Shown one piece after another: positions 9,522 through 18,672 of a DNA stretch of 64,000 nucleotides. The notes under the pieces are model-generated. The model saw nothing but the letters and a program-made list of their open reading frames with translations, searched no databases and was not told the origin of the DNA. Made by a program: the position numbers and the translations under genes. The stretch lies in contig CACYHR010000017.1 of the NCBI GenBank assembly GCA_902774265.1, positions 1-64,000 on the forward strand. Reading direction: 5' to 3'. Position 1 is the first letter of the stretch. Each line of letters begins with the position of its first letter. This DNA is from an uncultured Eubacteriales bacterium. GTDB taxonomy: Bacteria > Bacillota > Clostridia > Peptostreptococcales > Anaerovoracaceae.

Positions 9522-9962
9522 TTACTCAACAGTAATAGTTACGGTTCCTGTTGTTTTTTTATTCTTTACATCAATCCTGATATCATAGCTGCCCGGCTCG
9601 ATACCGTATTCATCACGGCCGCTGCCTTCAAGATAATCCTCTATAGTGTAATTTTCCGGATCTGTTGCTTTTTCAAGATCCTCAACACTTGCATCTTCTC
9701 CGGCTTCATCCAGTGCTGCAGTATTGATGAATCTGGCAGTAGCCGATCCGCCCTCGTTGATATCCTGATCTATAACGATTTTCTGACCTTCTCCGACCTC
9801 AAGAGATCCTCCCATTACAAAATCCCCCTTGTTTGCCCTTTTGAATGTGATGGTCGAAGACAGTCCGTCCTCAGCAGTCACCATTGAAACACCGGTATCA
9901 CATCCCGTAAGCAGCAGCATCATGCACAGAACTGCTGCCATGATAACAAAGATTTTTTTCAT
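9522..9962 (-). CDS. Small lipoprotein of unknown function
   Basis: I place the start at the ATG at 9962, preceded by GGGAGG; this gives 146 residues with a lipoprotein signal: Lys-Lys, a hydrophobic stretch and LTGC with Cys21 as the lipidation site. The mature part is acidic and predicted to be beta-rich, with a Gly-rich GSLEVGEGQ segment and an acidic central region, and ends in a Thr/Val-rich strand. It resembles small surface lipoproteins with no assigned role. It is probably co-transcribed with the following alpha/beta hydrolase. Confidence 0.75.
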   Translation of the reverse strand: MKKIFVIMAAVLCMMLLLTGCDTGVSMVTAEDGLSSTITFKRANKGDFVMGGSLEVGEGQKIVIDQDINEGGSATARFINTAALDEAGEDASVEDLEKATDPENYTIEDYLEGSGRDEYGIEPGSYDIRIDVKNKKTTGTVTITVE

Positions 9963-10077
9963 ATGAACGTCCTCCCTGACTTCGCATTTTGTAATTATTC
10001 TAACACTTTGGCTTATGTTCGACAATGCGTCACTGCAAGTCGCTTCCTTACAGTCACTGAATTGTAACCACTGCAAC

Positions 10078-10107
10078 AAAAGGGACAGCAGAATATCCGC
10101 TGTCCCT
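10078..10107 (-). terminator. Terminator after hypD
   Basis: On the minus strand the stem AGGGACAGC/GCTGTCCCT (plus 10081-10089 and 10099-10107) is followed by a T run. It lies 56 bp downstream of the hypD stop and separates it from the lipoprotein gene. Confidence 0.8.
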
Positions 10108-10162
10108 CTGTTAATTGCATTTATACGTAAAACCTTATGCGATCTCCCTTTGGATCTGTTCT

Positions 10163-12535
10163 CTAGAAGGACTGTGCAGTTCTGTTGATGATCTCGTTCT
10201 GCAGCTCCTCGTCCAGATTCCTGAAATAGTCTGAGTATCCCGCAACACGAACGATCAGATCCTTGTAATCATCAGGATGCTTCTGAGCTTCGAGCAGTGT
10301 TTCCTTATCGAATACATTGAACTGGATGTGGTGACCGTCCATTGCGAAGTATGATCTGATAAGGCTTGCGAGGTTCTCAAGTCCTGTATCTCCTGCGATA
10401 GCACTCGGTGTGAACTTCTGGTTAAGCAGTGTTCCGCCTGTCGAGCAGTGGTCCATCTTAGCGCAGGATTTGATAACAGCTGTAGGGCCGTTTGTATCAG
10501 CGAATTTCTCAGGTGAGATACCTTCGGATACAGGCTTCCTTGCCAGTCTTCCGTTAGGTGTAGCACCTATTACCTCTCCGAAATAGATATGGCATGTAGT
10601 AGGCAGCATATCTACGTGATACTGTCCGCCGCACATTGTCGGACGACCTGTAACCTCGTCCCTGTACAGTGTGAATACATCCTGCATGATGTCGTCAGCG
10701 TAATCATCATCGTTGCCGTACTTCGGAGTCTTGTTCTGCACCATGTTGAGTATATCCTCATGACCGACATAGTTTTCGTCCATTGCTGTCATAAGCTCCT
10801 TCATAGTGAAGTTCTTCTTGTCATATACATTATACTTGATGGCTGAAAGACAGTCAGTTACTGTTCCTATACCGACGCCCTGGATGTATCTTGTGTTGTA
10901 TCTCGAACCGCCGTTATTATAGTCCTTACCATTGCTGATACAGTCGTTTGTGACGATTGACAGACATGGAGCAGGCATATAATTAGCGTAAAGCTTTTCG
11001 ATAACATTGTTGCCGCGGACCTTCACATCTACCATATGGTGCAGCTGTTTTGCGAAAGCATCCCACAGTTCCTCATATGTTGCAAAGTCCCATGCATAAC
11101 CCGTTTCAGGTCCGAGCTGCTTGCCGCTCTGATTATCAAAGCCGTTGTAAAGAGTCAGCTGGAGGATCTTAGGGATGTTGAGGTATCCTGTGAGGATGTA
11201 AGCCTCATTGCCCCATGAACCTGTCTCGACACAGCCGGATGAACCGCCCTGTCTGGCATCTTCGAGAGTCTTTCCTGCGTTCAGCAGTTCCTGTACGATC
11301 TCATCTGTATTGTAGAATGCCGGCTGTCCCCAGCCCTTTCTCGAGATCTCACAGGCTCTCTTGAGGAATCTGTGAGGGGTCTTCTTGGATATCTGAACGT
11401 TTGAGTTCGGCTGAACGAGTCTCATCTCATCCATACAGTCGAGGATAAGATAGCTTACAGCGTTAACGCCGTTTGTTCCGTCTTCCTTTATTCCGCCTGT
11501 ATTGATGTTTGCGAAATCCGTATATGTGCCGCTCTCTTTGAGAGTAACGCCTACCTTGACAGGTGCAGGCTGATTGTTGAATTTTATCCAGAGGCATTCG
11601 AGCAGTTCAAGAGCTCTCTCATCATCAAGGATTCCATCCTCTACATCCTTCTCATAATAAGGGAAGAGGTGCTGGTCAAGTCTGCCCGGGCTGAATGCAT
11701 CCCATGGATTCAGTTCTGTTGTAACAGCCAGGTGTGTGAACCAGTAAAGCTGTATAGCCTGCCAGTATGTCTGAGGCTTGTGAGCAGGAACAACATCAAG
11801 ATTTGCAGCCATCTGCTCGAGCTCAGCCTTACGTACGGCATCTTCGCATCTTGCGGCCTCGGATTTCAGAAGTCTCTGATATCTCTGACCGAGTGTCATG
11901 ACAGCGTCGCAGTCGATCAGCATAGCGTCAAGCTCATCTTTCTTCTGCAGAGCTTCAGGATCGTTCATAAAATCAAGAGCATCGATCGCAGCCTGTATCT
12001 CTTCCTTATAATCAGCGTAACCCTTTGTGAAAACATTTTTGCCGCCGCATGTGTGGCCCGGGCCTCTCTGTTCCATAAATTCAGTAAACATTCCGGCTCT
12101 GTAGCATTTTCTCCACTCATGCGTCATAGAGGAGATCAGCTTATCTCTCATTGACTTGCCCTTCCAGTAAGGGATAATGAGTTCTTCCTGATCCTTGAGA
12201 TCCTGATCTGTTACAGTGTAGTTTACTACAGATCTGTTGTGCATGATGTGCATGTCCTCGATAGTATGGCAGGTGAGTTCAGGGAATGTAGGCGAAGACT
12301 GAGGGTCTTTGCCCTTTTCTCCAACGATCAGCTCACCCTCGCCAAGGTAAAGAGTCTTCTTGCTGAAGTATTCCTTGAGTACCATAGCTCTGAGAACAGG
12401 CAGTGATACTTTGCCCTCGTATTTCTTATAAACCTCTGTCTCGATCTTAGCTCTTTCGAGATCGATATGAGGCTGAGTTTCCATGCTGACTTTTCTCAGC
12501 GCCTTGATCCTTGCATTCATTCCGCGTTCTTCCAT
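10163..12535 (-). CDS. hypD: trans-4-Hydroxy-L-proline dehydratase (glycyl radical enzyme)
   Basis: The enzyme removes water from trans-4-hydroxy-L-proline to give 1-pyrroline-5-carboxylate by radical chemistry under anaerobic conditions. The 790-residue product has the radical Cys motif SSGCVETG (Cys435, Glu437) and the glycyl radical loop VRVAGYSDY (Gly766). Compared with my recollection of Clostridioides difficile HypD, the substrate-site residues appear conserved with an offset of one: Phe153, His161, Asp279, Ser335, Asp340, Tyr451 and Thr646. That pattern distinguishes it from pyruvate formate-lyase, glycerol dehydratase and choline lyase. GGAGG lies 6-7 nt before the ATG. The activase gene is directly upstream. 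A proC gene, often adjacent in other species, is absent here. Confidence 0.93.
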   Translation of the reverse strand: MEERGMNARIKALRKVSMETQPHIDLERAKIETEVYKKYEGKVSLPVLRAMVLKEYFSKKTLYLGEGELIVGEKGKDPQSSPTFPELTCHTIEDMHIMHNRSVVNYTVTDQDLKDQEELIIPYWKGKSMRDKLISSMTHEWRKCYRAGMFTEFMEQRGPGHTCGGKNVFTKGYADYKEEIQAAIDALDFMNDPEALQKKDELDAMLIDCDAVMTLGQRYQRLLKSEAARCEDAVRKAELEQMAANLDVVPAHKPQTYWQAIQLYWFTHLAVTTELNPWDAFSPGRLDQHLFPYYEKDVEDGILDDERALELLECLWIKFNNQPAPVKVGVTLKESGTYTDFANINTGGIKEDGTNGVNAVSYLILDCMDEMRLVQPNSNVQISKKTPHRFLKRACEISRKGWGQPAFYNTDEIVQELLNAGKTLEDARQGGSSGCVETGSWGNEAYILTGYLNIPKILQLTLYNGFDNQSGKQLGPETGYAWDFATYEELWDAFAKQLHHMVDVKVRGNNVIEKLYANYMPAPCLSIVTNDCISNGKDYNNGGSRYNTRYIQGVGIGTVTDCLSAIKYNVYDKKNFTMKELMTAMDENYVGHEDILNMVQNKTPKYGNDDDYADDIMQDVFTLYRDEVTGRPTMCGGQYHVDMLPTTCHIYFGEVIGATPNGRLARKPVSEGISPEKFADTNGPTAVIKSCAKMDHCSTGGTLLNQKFTPSAIAGDTGLENLASLIRSYFAMDGHHIQFNVFDKETLLEAQKHPDDYKDLIVRVAGYSDYFRNLDEELQNEIINRTAQSF

Positions 12536-12652
12536 TGTTCTCCTCCGTGAAAACTTCAGTTTAGACTCTGTTGATTGTTTATTTTATATTTTGTGAGATG
12601 CTGCACAACACAGCATCGGTTTATCTGTATTGAAGCGATATAGCAGCTGTCA
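12536..12652 (-). other. hypE-hypD spacer with hairpin
   Basis: The spacer holds a GATGCTG/CAGCATC stem (12597-12603 and 12611-12617) without a T run, then an AT-rich stretch. A TTAGAC half-site (12561-12566) matches half of the candidate operator upstream of hypE. It may adjust the hypD level, but no separate promoter is clear. Confidence 0.35.
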
Positions 12653-13564
12653 TCAGCCGCCGATCTTTACATTTGCAAATCCGGCATCATTCCATTGCTT
12701 TACAAAGGATTCCAGCTCCTCATCTGTAGGTGTTGTCAGATCCGCAGCCTGATACTCTCTGCCGAGTTTGCCGTATTTGTGGGATCCTGTGCTGTGATAC
12801 GGCAGCAGATTCACCTGAGGCGGTCTGATGTCATTGGCTTTGAGGAAATCTATTATCGCAGCCATCGATTCCCTGTCGCCGTTGACCTCTTTTACAGTCG
12901 GTATCCTTATATATATCCTTGCACCGGCCTTTGCGATTCCTTTGAGATTATCGAGTATGACATTATTGTCCATTCCGATGTATTTCTTATGTTTCTCGTG
13001 GTCCATGACCTTTACGTCATACAGCCAGGTATGCACATAAGGGAGCAAAGCTTCGTAATGGCTGTACGGAGCCTGCCCGCATGTATCTATTGTGACATCT
13101 ATGCCCTCTCTGTAAAGAGCCCTGACAAGAGCCAGGATGTAATCGATATCCATAGCCATGACTTCGCCACCCGAGAGAGTTACTCCGCCGTGCGATTCTT
13201 CATAAAACATCTGGTCCTGCAAACAGATTTTTACGAGTTCCTTCACTGTATAATCTCTTCCGACCAGTGTTCTTATATTGCCTACGCAGACATCAGCGCA
13301 TCTGCCGCATACTATGCACTTGTCTCTGTCGATCTCAGCTTTGTGATCTTCAGAGAAAGAAATCGCATCCGCAGGGCAGGCAGCTTCGCATCTGCCGCAG
13401 CCTGTGCATTTTTCAGTGTCTACCTGAAGTTCCGGCTCAAACCGCTGCGTCTCGGGATTGTGACACCACCAGCATCTTAAATGGCAGCCCTTGAAGAATA
13501 CCGTAGTCCTTATCCCATCCCCGTCATGTATTGAATACTTCTGAATATTTGTTACTGCGTGCAT
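12653..13564 (-). CDS. hypE: Glycyl radical enzyme activase for HypD
   Basis: This 303-residue radical SAM enzyme uses S-adenosylmethionine to place the glycyl radical on its partner dehydratase. The radical SAM cluster is the CxxxCxxC triad Cys27, Cys31, Cys34 in KGCHLRCWWC. Two ferredoxin-type 4Fe-4S motifs follow (Cys53/56/59/63 and Cys83/86/89/93), as is usual for activases of this class. A GGE segment (TLSGGEVMAM) for SAM binding lies at about 129-138. It is the first gene of a hypE-hypD unit, with a strong promoter and a candidate TetR operator upstream. Partner specificity is inferred from adjacency. Confidence 0.92.
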   Translation of the reverse strand: MHAVTNIQKYSIHDGDGIRTTVFFKGCHLRCWWCHNPETQRFEPELQVDTEKCTGCGRCEAACPADAISFSEDHKAEIDRDKCIVCGRCADVCVGNIRTLVGRDYTVKELVKICLQDQMFYEESHGGVTLSGGEVMAMDIDYILALVRALYREGIDVTIDTCGQAPYSHYEALLPYVHTWLYDVKVMDHEKHKKYIGMDNNVILDNLKGIAKAGARIYIRIPTVKEVNGDRESMAAIIDFLKANDIRPPQVNLLPYHSTGSHKYGKLGREYQAADLTTPTDEELESFVKQWNDAGFANVKIGG

Positions 13565-13683
13565 TTTTCCTTTTTTATCGATATCATCCGATCATCATGT
13601 AATTCTGCAGCGACATTTGTGAAGCTGCACAATCACCGCATGCTTTTTTAGGCTTCTGTATACAATATAGCCTGTACCGTGTT

Positions 13684-13699
13684 TTAGACCGCAGTCTAA
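13684..13699. promoter_or_regulatory. Candidate TetR operator
   Basis: TTAGACCGCAGTCTAA is an inverted repeat with perfect 6 bp arms. It starts 13 bp beyond the -10 box of the hypE promoter, so it overlaps the early transcribed region. The TetR-type gene directly upstream is the obvious candidate ligand, by inference. Confidence 0.6.
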
Positions 13700-13712
13700 T
13701 TTCTTTATAATT

Positions 13713-13742
13713 ATTATAGCTTTACTGATAAATAATTGTCAA
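13713..13742 (-). promoter_or_regulatory. Sigma-A promoter of hypE-hypD
   Basis: On the minus strand TTGACA (plus 13737-13742) and TATAAT (plus 13713-13718) are separated by 18 bp; both boxes are perfect consensus. It lies between the tetR terminator and hypE. Confidence 0.85.
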
Positions 13743-13744
13743 TA

Positions 13745-13808
13745 AAAAAGTGCCGTGATCACGTTGTTTCATCGATTTTCAGCGATTTTTTACGCGATCA
13801 CGGCACTT
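13745..13808 (-). terminator. Terminator of the tetR gene
   Basis: On the minus strand a long stem built on GTGCCGTGATC/GATCACGGCAC is followed by a run of T. It begins about 43 bp downstream of the tetR stop and insulates it from the hypE promoter. Confidence 0.8.
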
Positions 13809-13850
13809 TCAGTTTCATTGTGCCGTCAGTTTGCACGGATACAGCATCTG

Positions 13851-14438
13851 TTACTTTCCGGAACTGTCTTTTCTGAGCGCCATCATCATCTTCGGGAACA
13901 TTTCACGGCTGTATTCGCCGAGCGAATACGAACCGTTATTCATGCACCAGTCGGTGATCAGGGCCCTCTCACCGAATCCGAAGAATTTTACCATCTCAGT
14001 GACGCTCATATCATCTGTCAGTTCCCCTTTTTTACTTCCCTCGTTCATTATCTTCTCGAGGAATCTGAAATAATATCTGTTGCGGTCAAGAAGCGAGGAG
14101 TTATGTTCCTTTATTATCTGCGCGGAATACAGATACGCAAGCAGTCTGTAATCGATGTTCTTCTCAATAAAGGAATGTACCTCATAATTGATGAGCATCA
14201 GTTTTTCAAACGAATCCATATCTGCAGGTATTCTGCTTTCCAGATTTTCATATTCGCGGTCAAGTATCTCTGACAGAGTATCGAGCATATTATCCTTGCT
14301 CCTGAAATAATAATAGAATGTACCCTTAGATATGTCTGCCTTGCGAATAATATCGTTTATTGTAGTTTCTCCGTAACCTTTCTCGCGGAACAGTTCCCAA
14401 GCTGCATCTACGATTTTCTCCCTAATACCTGAAGCCAT
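13851..14438 (-). CDS. TetR/AcrR family regulator
   Basis: The 195-residue protein has the TetR helix-turn-helix at 5-50: a KIVDAAWELFREKGYGETT helix pair and the recognition region IRKADISKGTFYYYFRSKD. The C-terminal ligand domain (about 55-190) is unassigned. It lies upstream of hypE in the same orientation, separated by its own terminator, and an inverted repeat sits in the hypE promoter. A repressor of hydroxyproline use is a plausible but unproven role. Confidence 0.88.
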   Translation of the reverse strand: MASGIREKIVDAAWELFREKGYGETTINDIIRKADISKGTFYYYFRSKDNMLDTLSEILDREYENLESRIPADMDSFEKLMLINYEVHSFIEKNIDYRLLAYLYSAQIIKEHNSSLLDRNRYYFRFLEKIMNEGSKKGELTDDMSVTEMVKFFGFGERALITDWCMNNGSYSLGEYSREMFPKMMMALRKDSSGK

Positions 14439-14511
14439 TGTTTCACACTTTCATTTCTCTTACCGGCAGAAAGGCTGCCCGGCTGCCCCTTCCGGACAGC
14501 CTCTCTGACGC

Positions 14512-16302
14512 TTATATCTCTCTTGTATACTCTTTGAGCCACTTGTTTTCTTCGTCTGTCATAAACGGACTCAGTTTTTCATAGCACTGTCTGTGATAAT
14601 CGTTCAGCCATTCTCTCTCTGATCTTGTCAGTTCTTCAGGATCGATAGCATCCAGATCTATAGGCACGAAATTCAGTGTTTCAAAATGCATGAACTGTCC
14701 GTATTTATTCTTTTCACCTTTGACAGTGACTACATTGTTCTCTATGCGGATACCGAACTCTCCCTCTTCATAGATGCCCGGCTCGATAGTCACGCACATG
14801 CCCTCTTCAAACTGATGATGCTCGTTCTTTGAAGGAACGATGTACCATCTGAAGCCTGTAGGAGGTTCGTGGATGCTGCCGAGATATCCGAATCCGTGAC
14901 CTGTGCCGCACTGGAAATCCTTGTTGAGATCCCATACCGGCTGACGACAGAGAACGTCCAGAGACCAGCCGTGGTTGCCATAGAGGAAATTAGCCGTGCT
15001 GAGGTGCTGCATTGCGCGGAATACCGCAGTGTAGTATTTTTTCATCTCAGGCTCGATGTGTCCGAGAACTGTAGTCCTTGTGATATCCGTTGATCCCTCA
15101 AAGTAGCCGCCGCCTGTATCCGAGAGAAGCATTTCTCCTTCCTTCAGTACGACATCTGTCTCAGGGCTCGGCGAATAGTGCATCATGGCAGCGTGTTCAC
15201 CGAATGCCTGCAGAGGCTCGAATGAATCCCTGATATAACCCTCCTGCTCTGCGCGCAGAGAAGTCAGCTTATCAGAAGCCGAAAGCTCTGTGATTTCCAT
15301 CTTGTCATAGTTGTTCTTGACCCAGCAGATGAACTTTGTCAGAGCAATGCTGTCCTTGAGTTCAGCATTCTTTATATTGGCGATCTCCACAGGATTCTTC
15401 ATAGCCTTCATTAGAATCGTAGGATTCTGTCCCTCAACGATGCTGCAATTCAGGGACTTGTAGAGCGCATAGTTCATCTTCATAGGATCGATCAGCACTG
15501 TCTCGTCAGCTCCGATCTTCCTGACATCTTCATAAATATCATTGTACGGATGTACGATAACATTATCCTCTGCGAAATGAGCTCTGATCTCGTCGTTGAG
15601 CTTTCTGTCATCTACATAAAGATCGACATGATCCTTCCATACTGTAGCGTATGAGAGCACCAGCGGGAAGAAATCGATATCATCGCCGCGGAAATTCAGC
15701 AGCCAGCATACATCGTCAAGTGATGCGATAATGTGCACAGTAGCGCCGTATTCATCCATTTTTGCGCGGACTCTTTCGAGCTTGTGAGCGGTACTTTCGC
15801 CCGTCCATTTCTCTTCAAGGTAGAAGCACGGCTTTTCGGAAAGAACAGGTCTGTCCTCCCACACCTCATTTACCAGGTCTACCATATATTCGATATTGAT
15901 GCCCTTAGCACCAAGCACTTCTTCATATTCCTGACCCTCACCCATCGAAAGGACTCTGCCGTCAAAAGCAACCTTGCCGCCGGCAGGAATAGTCTGAGCC
16001 AGCCACTCTGTTGTGGAAGGTGTATCATCTACGAACATCTTCATCAGGCGGACGCCGCTCCCTTCGAGTTCGTTGATCGCCTGGGTGAAATATCTGCCGT
16101 CCGTCCAGAGACCTGCGTCATCCATAGCGATCGCCGCAGTACCGTATGAACCGCTGAACCCTGTTATATAGGCTCTTGCCTTGAAATGCTCGCCTACATA
16201 TTCACTCTGATGGAAATCCGCTGTAGGAACGACATAAGCGTCTATTCCCTGTTCCTTCATCAATTTTCTGAGTTTTTCAATCCTCTTTGCTACTTCTGTC
16301 AT
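14512..16302 (-). CDS. Xaa-Pro aminopeptidase (M24B), paralogue 1
   Basis: I start at the ATG at 16302, preceded by AGGAG at 8 nt; the product is 596 residues. It is the long three-domain aminopeptidase P type: two creatinase-like N-terminal domains and a pita-bread catalytic domain. The dinuclear metal ligands are visible as DTGGGY...TDITRT, a His in GFGYLGSIHEPP, Glu in TIEPGIYEEG and Glu in IRIENNVV. It removes an N-terminal residue preceding proline from peptides and has no signal peptide. It lies next to tetR-hypED, with 73 bp between the genes, and differs clearly from the two paralogues at 33-36 kb. Confidence 0.92.
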   Translation of the reverse strand: MTEVAKRIEKLRKLMKEQGIDAYVVPTADFHQSEYVGEHFKARAYITGFSGSYGTAAIAMDDAGLWTDGRYFTQAINELEGSGVRLMKMFVDDTPSTTEWLAQTIPAGGKVAFDGRVLSMGEGQEYEEVLGAKGINIEYMVDLVNEVWEDRPVLSEKPCFYLEEKWTGESTAHKLERVRAKMDEYGATVHIIASLDDVCWLLNFRGDDIDFFPLVLSYATVWKDHVDLYVDDRKLNDEIRAHFAEDNVIVHPYNDIYEDVRKIGADETVLIDPMKMNYALYKSLNCSIVEGQNPTILMKAMKNPVEIANIKNAELKDSIALTKFICWVKNNYDKMEITELSASDKLTSLRAEQEGYIRDSFEPLQAFGEHAAMMHYSPSPETDVVLKEGEMLLSDTGGGYFEGSTDITRTTVLGHIEPEMKKYYTAVFRAMQHLSTANFLYGNHGWSLDVLCRQPVWDLNKDFQCGTGHGFGYLGSIHEPPTGFRWYIVPSKNEHHQFEEGMCVTIEPGIYEEGEFGIRIENNVVTVKGEKNKYGQFMHFETLNFVPIDLDAIDPEELTRSEREWLNDYHRQCYEKLSPFMTDEENKWLKEYTREI

Positions 16303-16536
16303 TTCATTAGCTCCTGTATAAACATATGACAAGACAATATTAAATTATTTACAGTATACTCCATTCTATACCCAAGTTCAAACTTTGCATACAAGAAAGT
16401 CAGATTCATACATTTCGGGGATCGCAATCACATCTCTCAATCACATAAAGATTGATAATTAGCTCCGGCTGGATTAATATATACGCATTGTATTCCGATT
16501 TATTTAATTTGAGCAGAATCAAAGAGGAGCGAAAAA

Positions 16537-17223
16537 ATGGGCAGACGGGAACTGGAACATTTTATGATAGGAGATTCGTACGGCGGTAATCAGGACTGGT
16601 TCAAATCATTCATGATGAGGATCGGCGGATGCGGAGCTGAAACGGCGTGTGACAGCAGTCTGTATTTTGCGCTGCATAAGGGATTGGACAGGCTCTATCC
16701 TTTTGCTCCGGATGAACTGACACAGACTGACTATGTAGAATTCTCATGCATTATGGAGAAATATCTCTGGCCGCGCATGTCAGGCATAAACAAAATTGAG
16801 ACCTTTGCTGAAGGCTATTCAAAATATCTTGATGATATCGGAGAAAGCAGACTTACCATGGATACATTCGATGGCACAGAACCGGTGCAGAATGCTGCAA
16901 AAGTGCTGCGCGAACAGATAGACAATGGTTTTCCGGTACCGGCTCTGACACTCAATCACAGAAACAAATCATTCAAGGATTTCAACTGGCACTGGTATCT
17001 CATCAACGGATATGACGATACCGATGAGGTGATCACAGATGATGAAAAAAGCGGAGGAATTGAAAGAGATATCGCAAAGGCAGGCGATGAATATAGCGAA
17101 GAATTTGGCGGTCTGAAGGTAAAAGCCGTCACTTACAGCGGATGGACCTGGGTAGACTTCAGAAAGCTCTGGGAAACCGGCCATGTACGCCGCGGAGGTC
17201 TCATTCTGTTCAGGCTTGCATAG
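16537..17223 (+). CDS. C39-like cysteine peptidase family protein
   Basis: The 228-residue soluble protein has a RIGGCGAETACDS motif with Cys32 as likely nucleophile and a WHWYLINGYDD motif with His152 as likely base, the pattern of C39-like papain-fold proteins common in Clostridia. The family has no well-defined substrate. There is no signal peptide or membrane segment. The RBS AGAGGAG lies 7-8 nt before the ATG, and the gene ends in a strong terminator, so it is transcribed alone. Confidence 0.7.
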   Translation: MGRRELEHFMIGDSYGGNQDWFKSFMMRIGGCGAETACDSSLYFALHKGLDRLYPFAPDELTQTDYVEFSCIMEKYLWPRMSGINKIETFAEGYSKYLDDIGESRLTMDTFDGTEPVQNAAKVLREQIDNGFPVPALTLNHRNKSFKDFNWHWYLINGYDDTDEVITDDEKSGGIERDIAKAGDEYSEEFGGLKVKAVTYSGWTWVDFRKLWETGHVRRGGLILFRLA

Positions 17224-17232
17224 AATTGCTGC

Positions 17233-17277
17233 ACAGCTCTAAGGCAGACAACAGTCCGCCTTAGAGCTGTATTTTTT
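17233..17277 (+). terminator. Terminator of the C39-like gene
   Basis: A 13 bp perfect stem ACAGCTCTAAGGC/GCCTTAGAGCTGT (17233-17245 and 17258-17270) is followed by ATTTTTT. Confidence 0.92.
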
Positions 17278-17473
17278 ATCCAAAATGAAAGAGACTGCGG
17301 GGGAGCAGTCTCTTTCGAAAAAGGGTATTGGGACTAGAGATTAGGAACTGTCTGATACAGTTCCTTGTCTCGATTATAGGTTTCAAAAATCTTATTTTCA
17401 AGCTGAAAAACCGCAAATTACGCTGATAAAAACGCATTTTGGTATTTTTCCTTGCATTTGGGTAATTTTTTGG
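17278..17473. other. Intergenic region with two hairpins
   Basis: Two perfect stems occur: AAAGAGACTGC/GCAGTCTCTTT (17288-17298 and 17305-17315) and GGAACTGT/ACAGTTCC (17344-17351 and 17357-17364). The first may terminate ychF on the minus strand, although its T run is poor. The rest up to the ychF stop is AT-rich with nothing recognised. Confidence 0.5.
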
Positions 17474-18568
17474 TCATACATTGAACAAAAAATGTACCAC
17501 ATCTCCGTCTTTAACTTCGTAGTCCTTTCCTTCAGACCTCAGCCAGCCGTGTTCCTTTGCAGCAGATATCTTTCCTCCGCATTCCATCAGCCTGTCATAA
17601 GCTATAGTCTCGGCACGAATAAAGCCTTTTTCGAAGTCTGAGTGTATCCTGCCTGCAGCCTGCGGAGCCAGTGTTCCTCTTCTTATAGTCCAGGCTCTGG
17701 TCTCATCCTCACCTGTAGTCAGGAATGAAATGAGGTCGAGCAGAGAATATGAAGATCTTATCAGCTGATCCAGACCGGATTCTGTGATTCCCATATCCTC
17801 AAGGAACATCTCCCTTTCCTCATCCTCGAGTTCGGCAAGCTCTGCCTCTATTCTCGCACAGATGACTACGACTTCAGAGCCTTCCTTTGCCGCATATTCC
17901 CTGACAGCTTTCACATATTCGTTATCACCTGATGCTATATCATCCTCTGAAACATTGGCAGCATAGATAACAGGTTTGTATGTCAGCAGGTCAAGAGATT
18001 TAACAAATGCCGCTTCCTCTTCATCGAGATCGTCAATCGATCTGGCGACATTGCCGGCAGCCAGCACATCATATATCTTTTTGAGCAGTTCAAGATCTCC
18101 ACGTGCCGATTTATCAGCCTTTGCCTGTTTCTCAGTCTTGGCTATCCTGCGCTCAAGCACTTCCATATCCGCTATTATAAGCTCTGTGTTGATGGTCTCG
18201 ATATCATCGACAGGGTCTATCCTTCCGTCAACATGAACAACATTGGGATCTTCAAAGCAGCGTACTACATGAACTATCGCCTCGACCTCCCTGATATGTC
18301 CGAGGAATTTATTTCCGAGGCCCTCTCCCTTGGATGCGCCCTTAACGAGACCGGCTATATCGCTGAACTCTATGGTCGTATATATCGTCTTTTTTGAATT
18401 ATATATTTTCGAAAGATTCGTTACGCGTTCATCCGGCACTGTAACAACACCGACATTCGGCTCTATCGTGCAGAACGGATAGTTTGCAGCCTCCGCACCT
18501 GCCTTTGTGATAGCATTAAACAGCGTACTCTTGCCTACATTAGGCAGGCCAACTATACCTAATTTCAT
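17474..18568 (-). CDS. ychF: Ribosome-associated ATPase YchF/Ola1
   Basis: The 364-residue protein matches the usual length of YchF. It has the G1 motif GLPNVGKSTLFN at 6-17, DIAGLVKGASKGEGLGN (G3 region with the YchF-specific extension), a coiled-coil A domain (about 125-200) and a C-terminal TGS domain ending in VKDGDVVHFLFNV. The family binds ATP rather than GTP and associates with ribosomes, with a role in stress and translation control. It is a single gene here. Confidence 0.97.
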   Translation of the reverse strand: MKLGIVGLPNVGKSTLFNAITKAGAEAANYPFCTIEPNVGVVTVPDERVTNLSKIYNSKKTIYTTIEFSDIAGLVKGASKGEGLGNKFLGHIREVEAIVHVVRCFEDPNVVHVDGRIDPVDDIETINTELIIADMEVLERRIAKTEKQAKADKSARGDLELLKKIYDVLAAGNVARSIDDLDEEEAAFVKSLDLLTYKPVIYAANVSEDDIASGDNEYVKAVREYAAKEGSEVVVICARIEAELAELEDEEREMFLEDMGITESGLDQLIRSSYSLLDLISFLTTGEDETRAWTIRRGTLAPQAAGRIHSDFEKGFIRAETIAYDRLMECGGKISAAKEHGWLRSEGKDYEVKDGDVVHFLFNV

Positions 18569-18672
18569 TTTTTCCTCTTTTCTCTAAAGATAATATTTTC
18601 TTTTTCAGGATAATACCGAACAGATTATAGCATCTGCGCCATTATCTAACAAGCTCTCTGAGAAGCTGCAAT

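Noticed and set aside
10163-12535. Pyruvate formate-lyase or glycerol dehydratase
   Set aside because: The Cys motif is GCVETG rather than the CC of PFL, and the substrate-site residues follow HypD with a constant offset of one.
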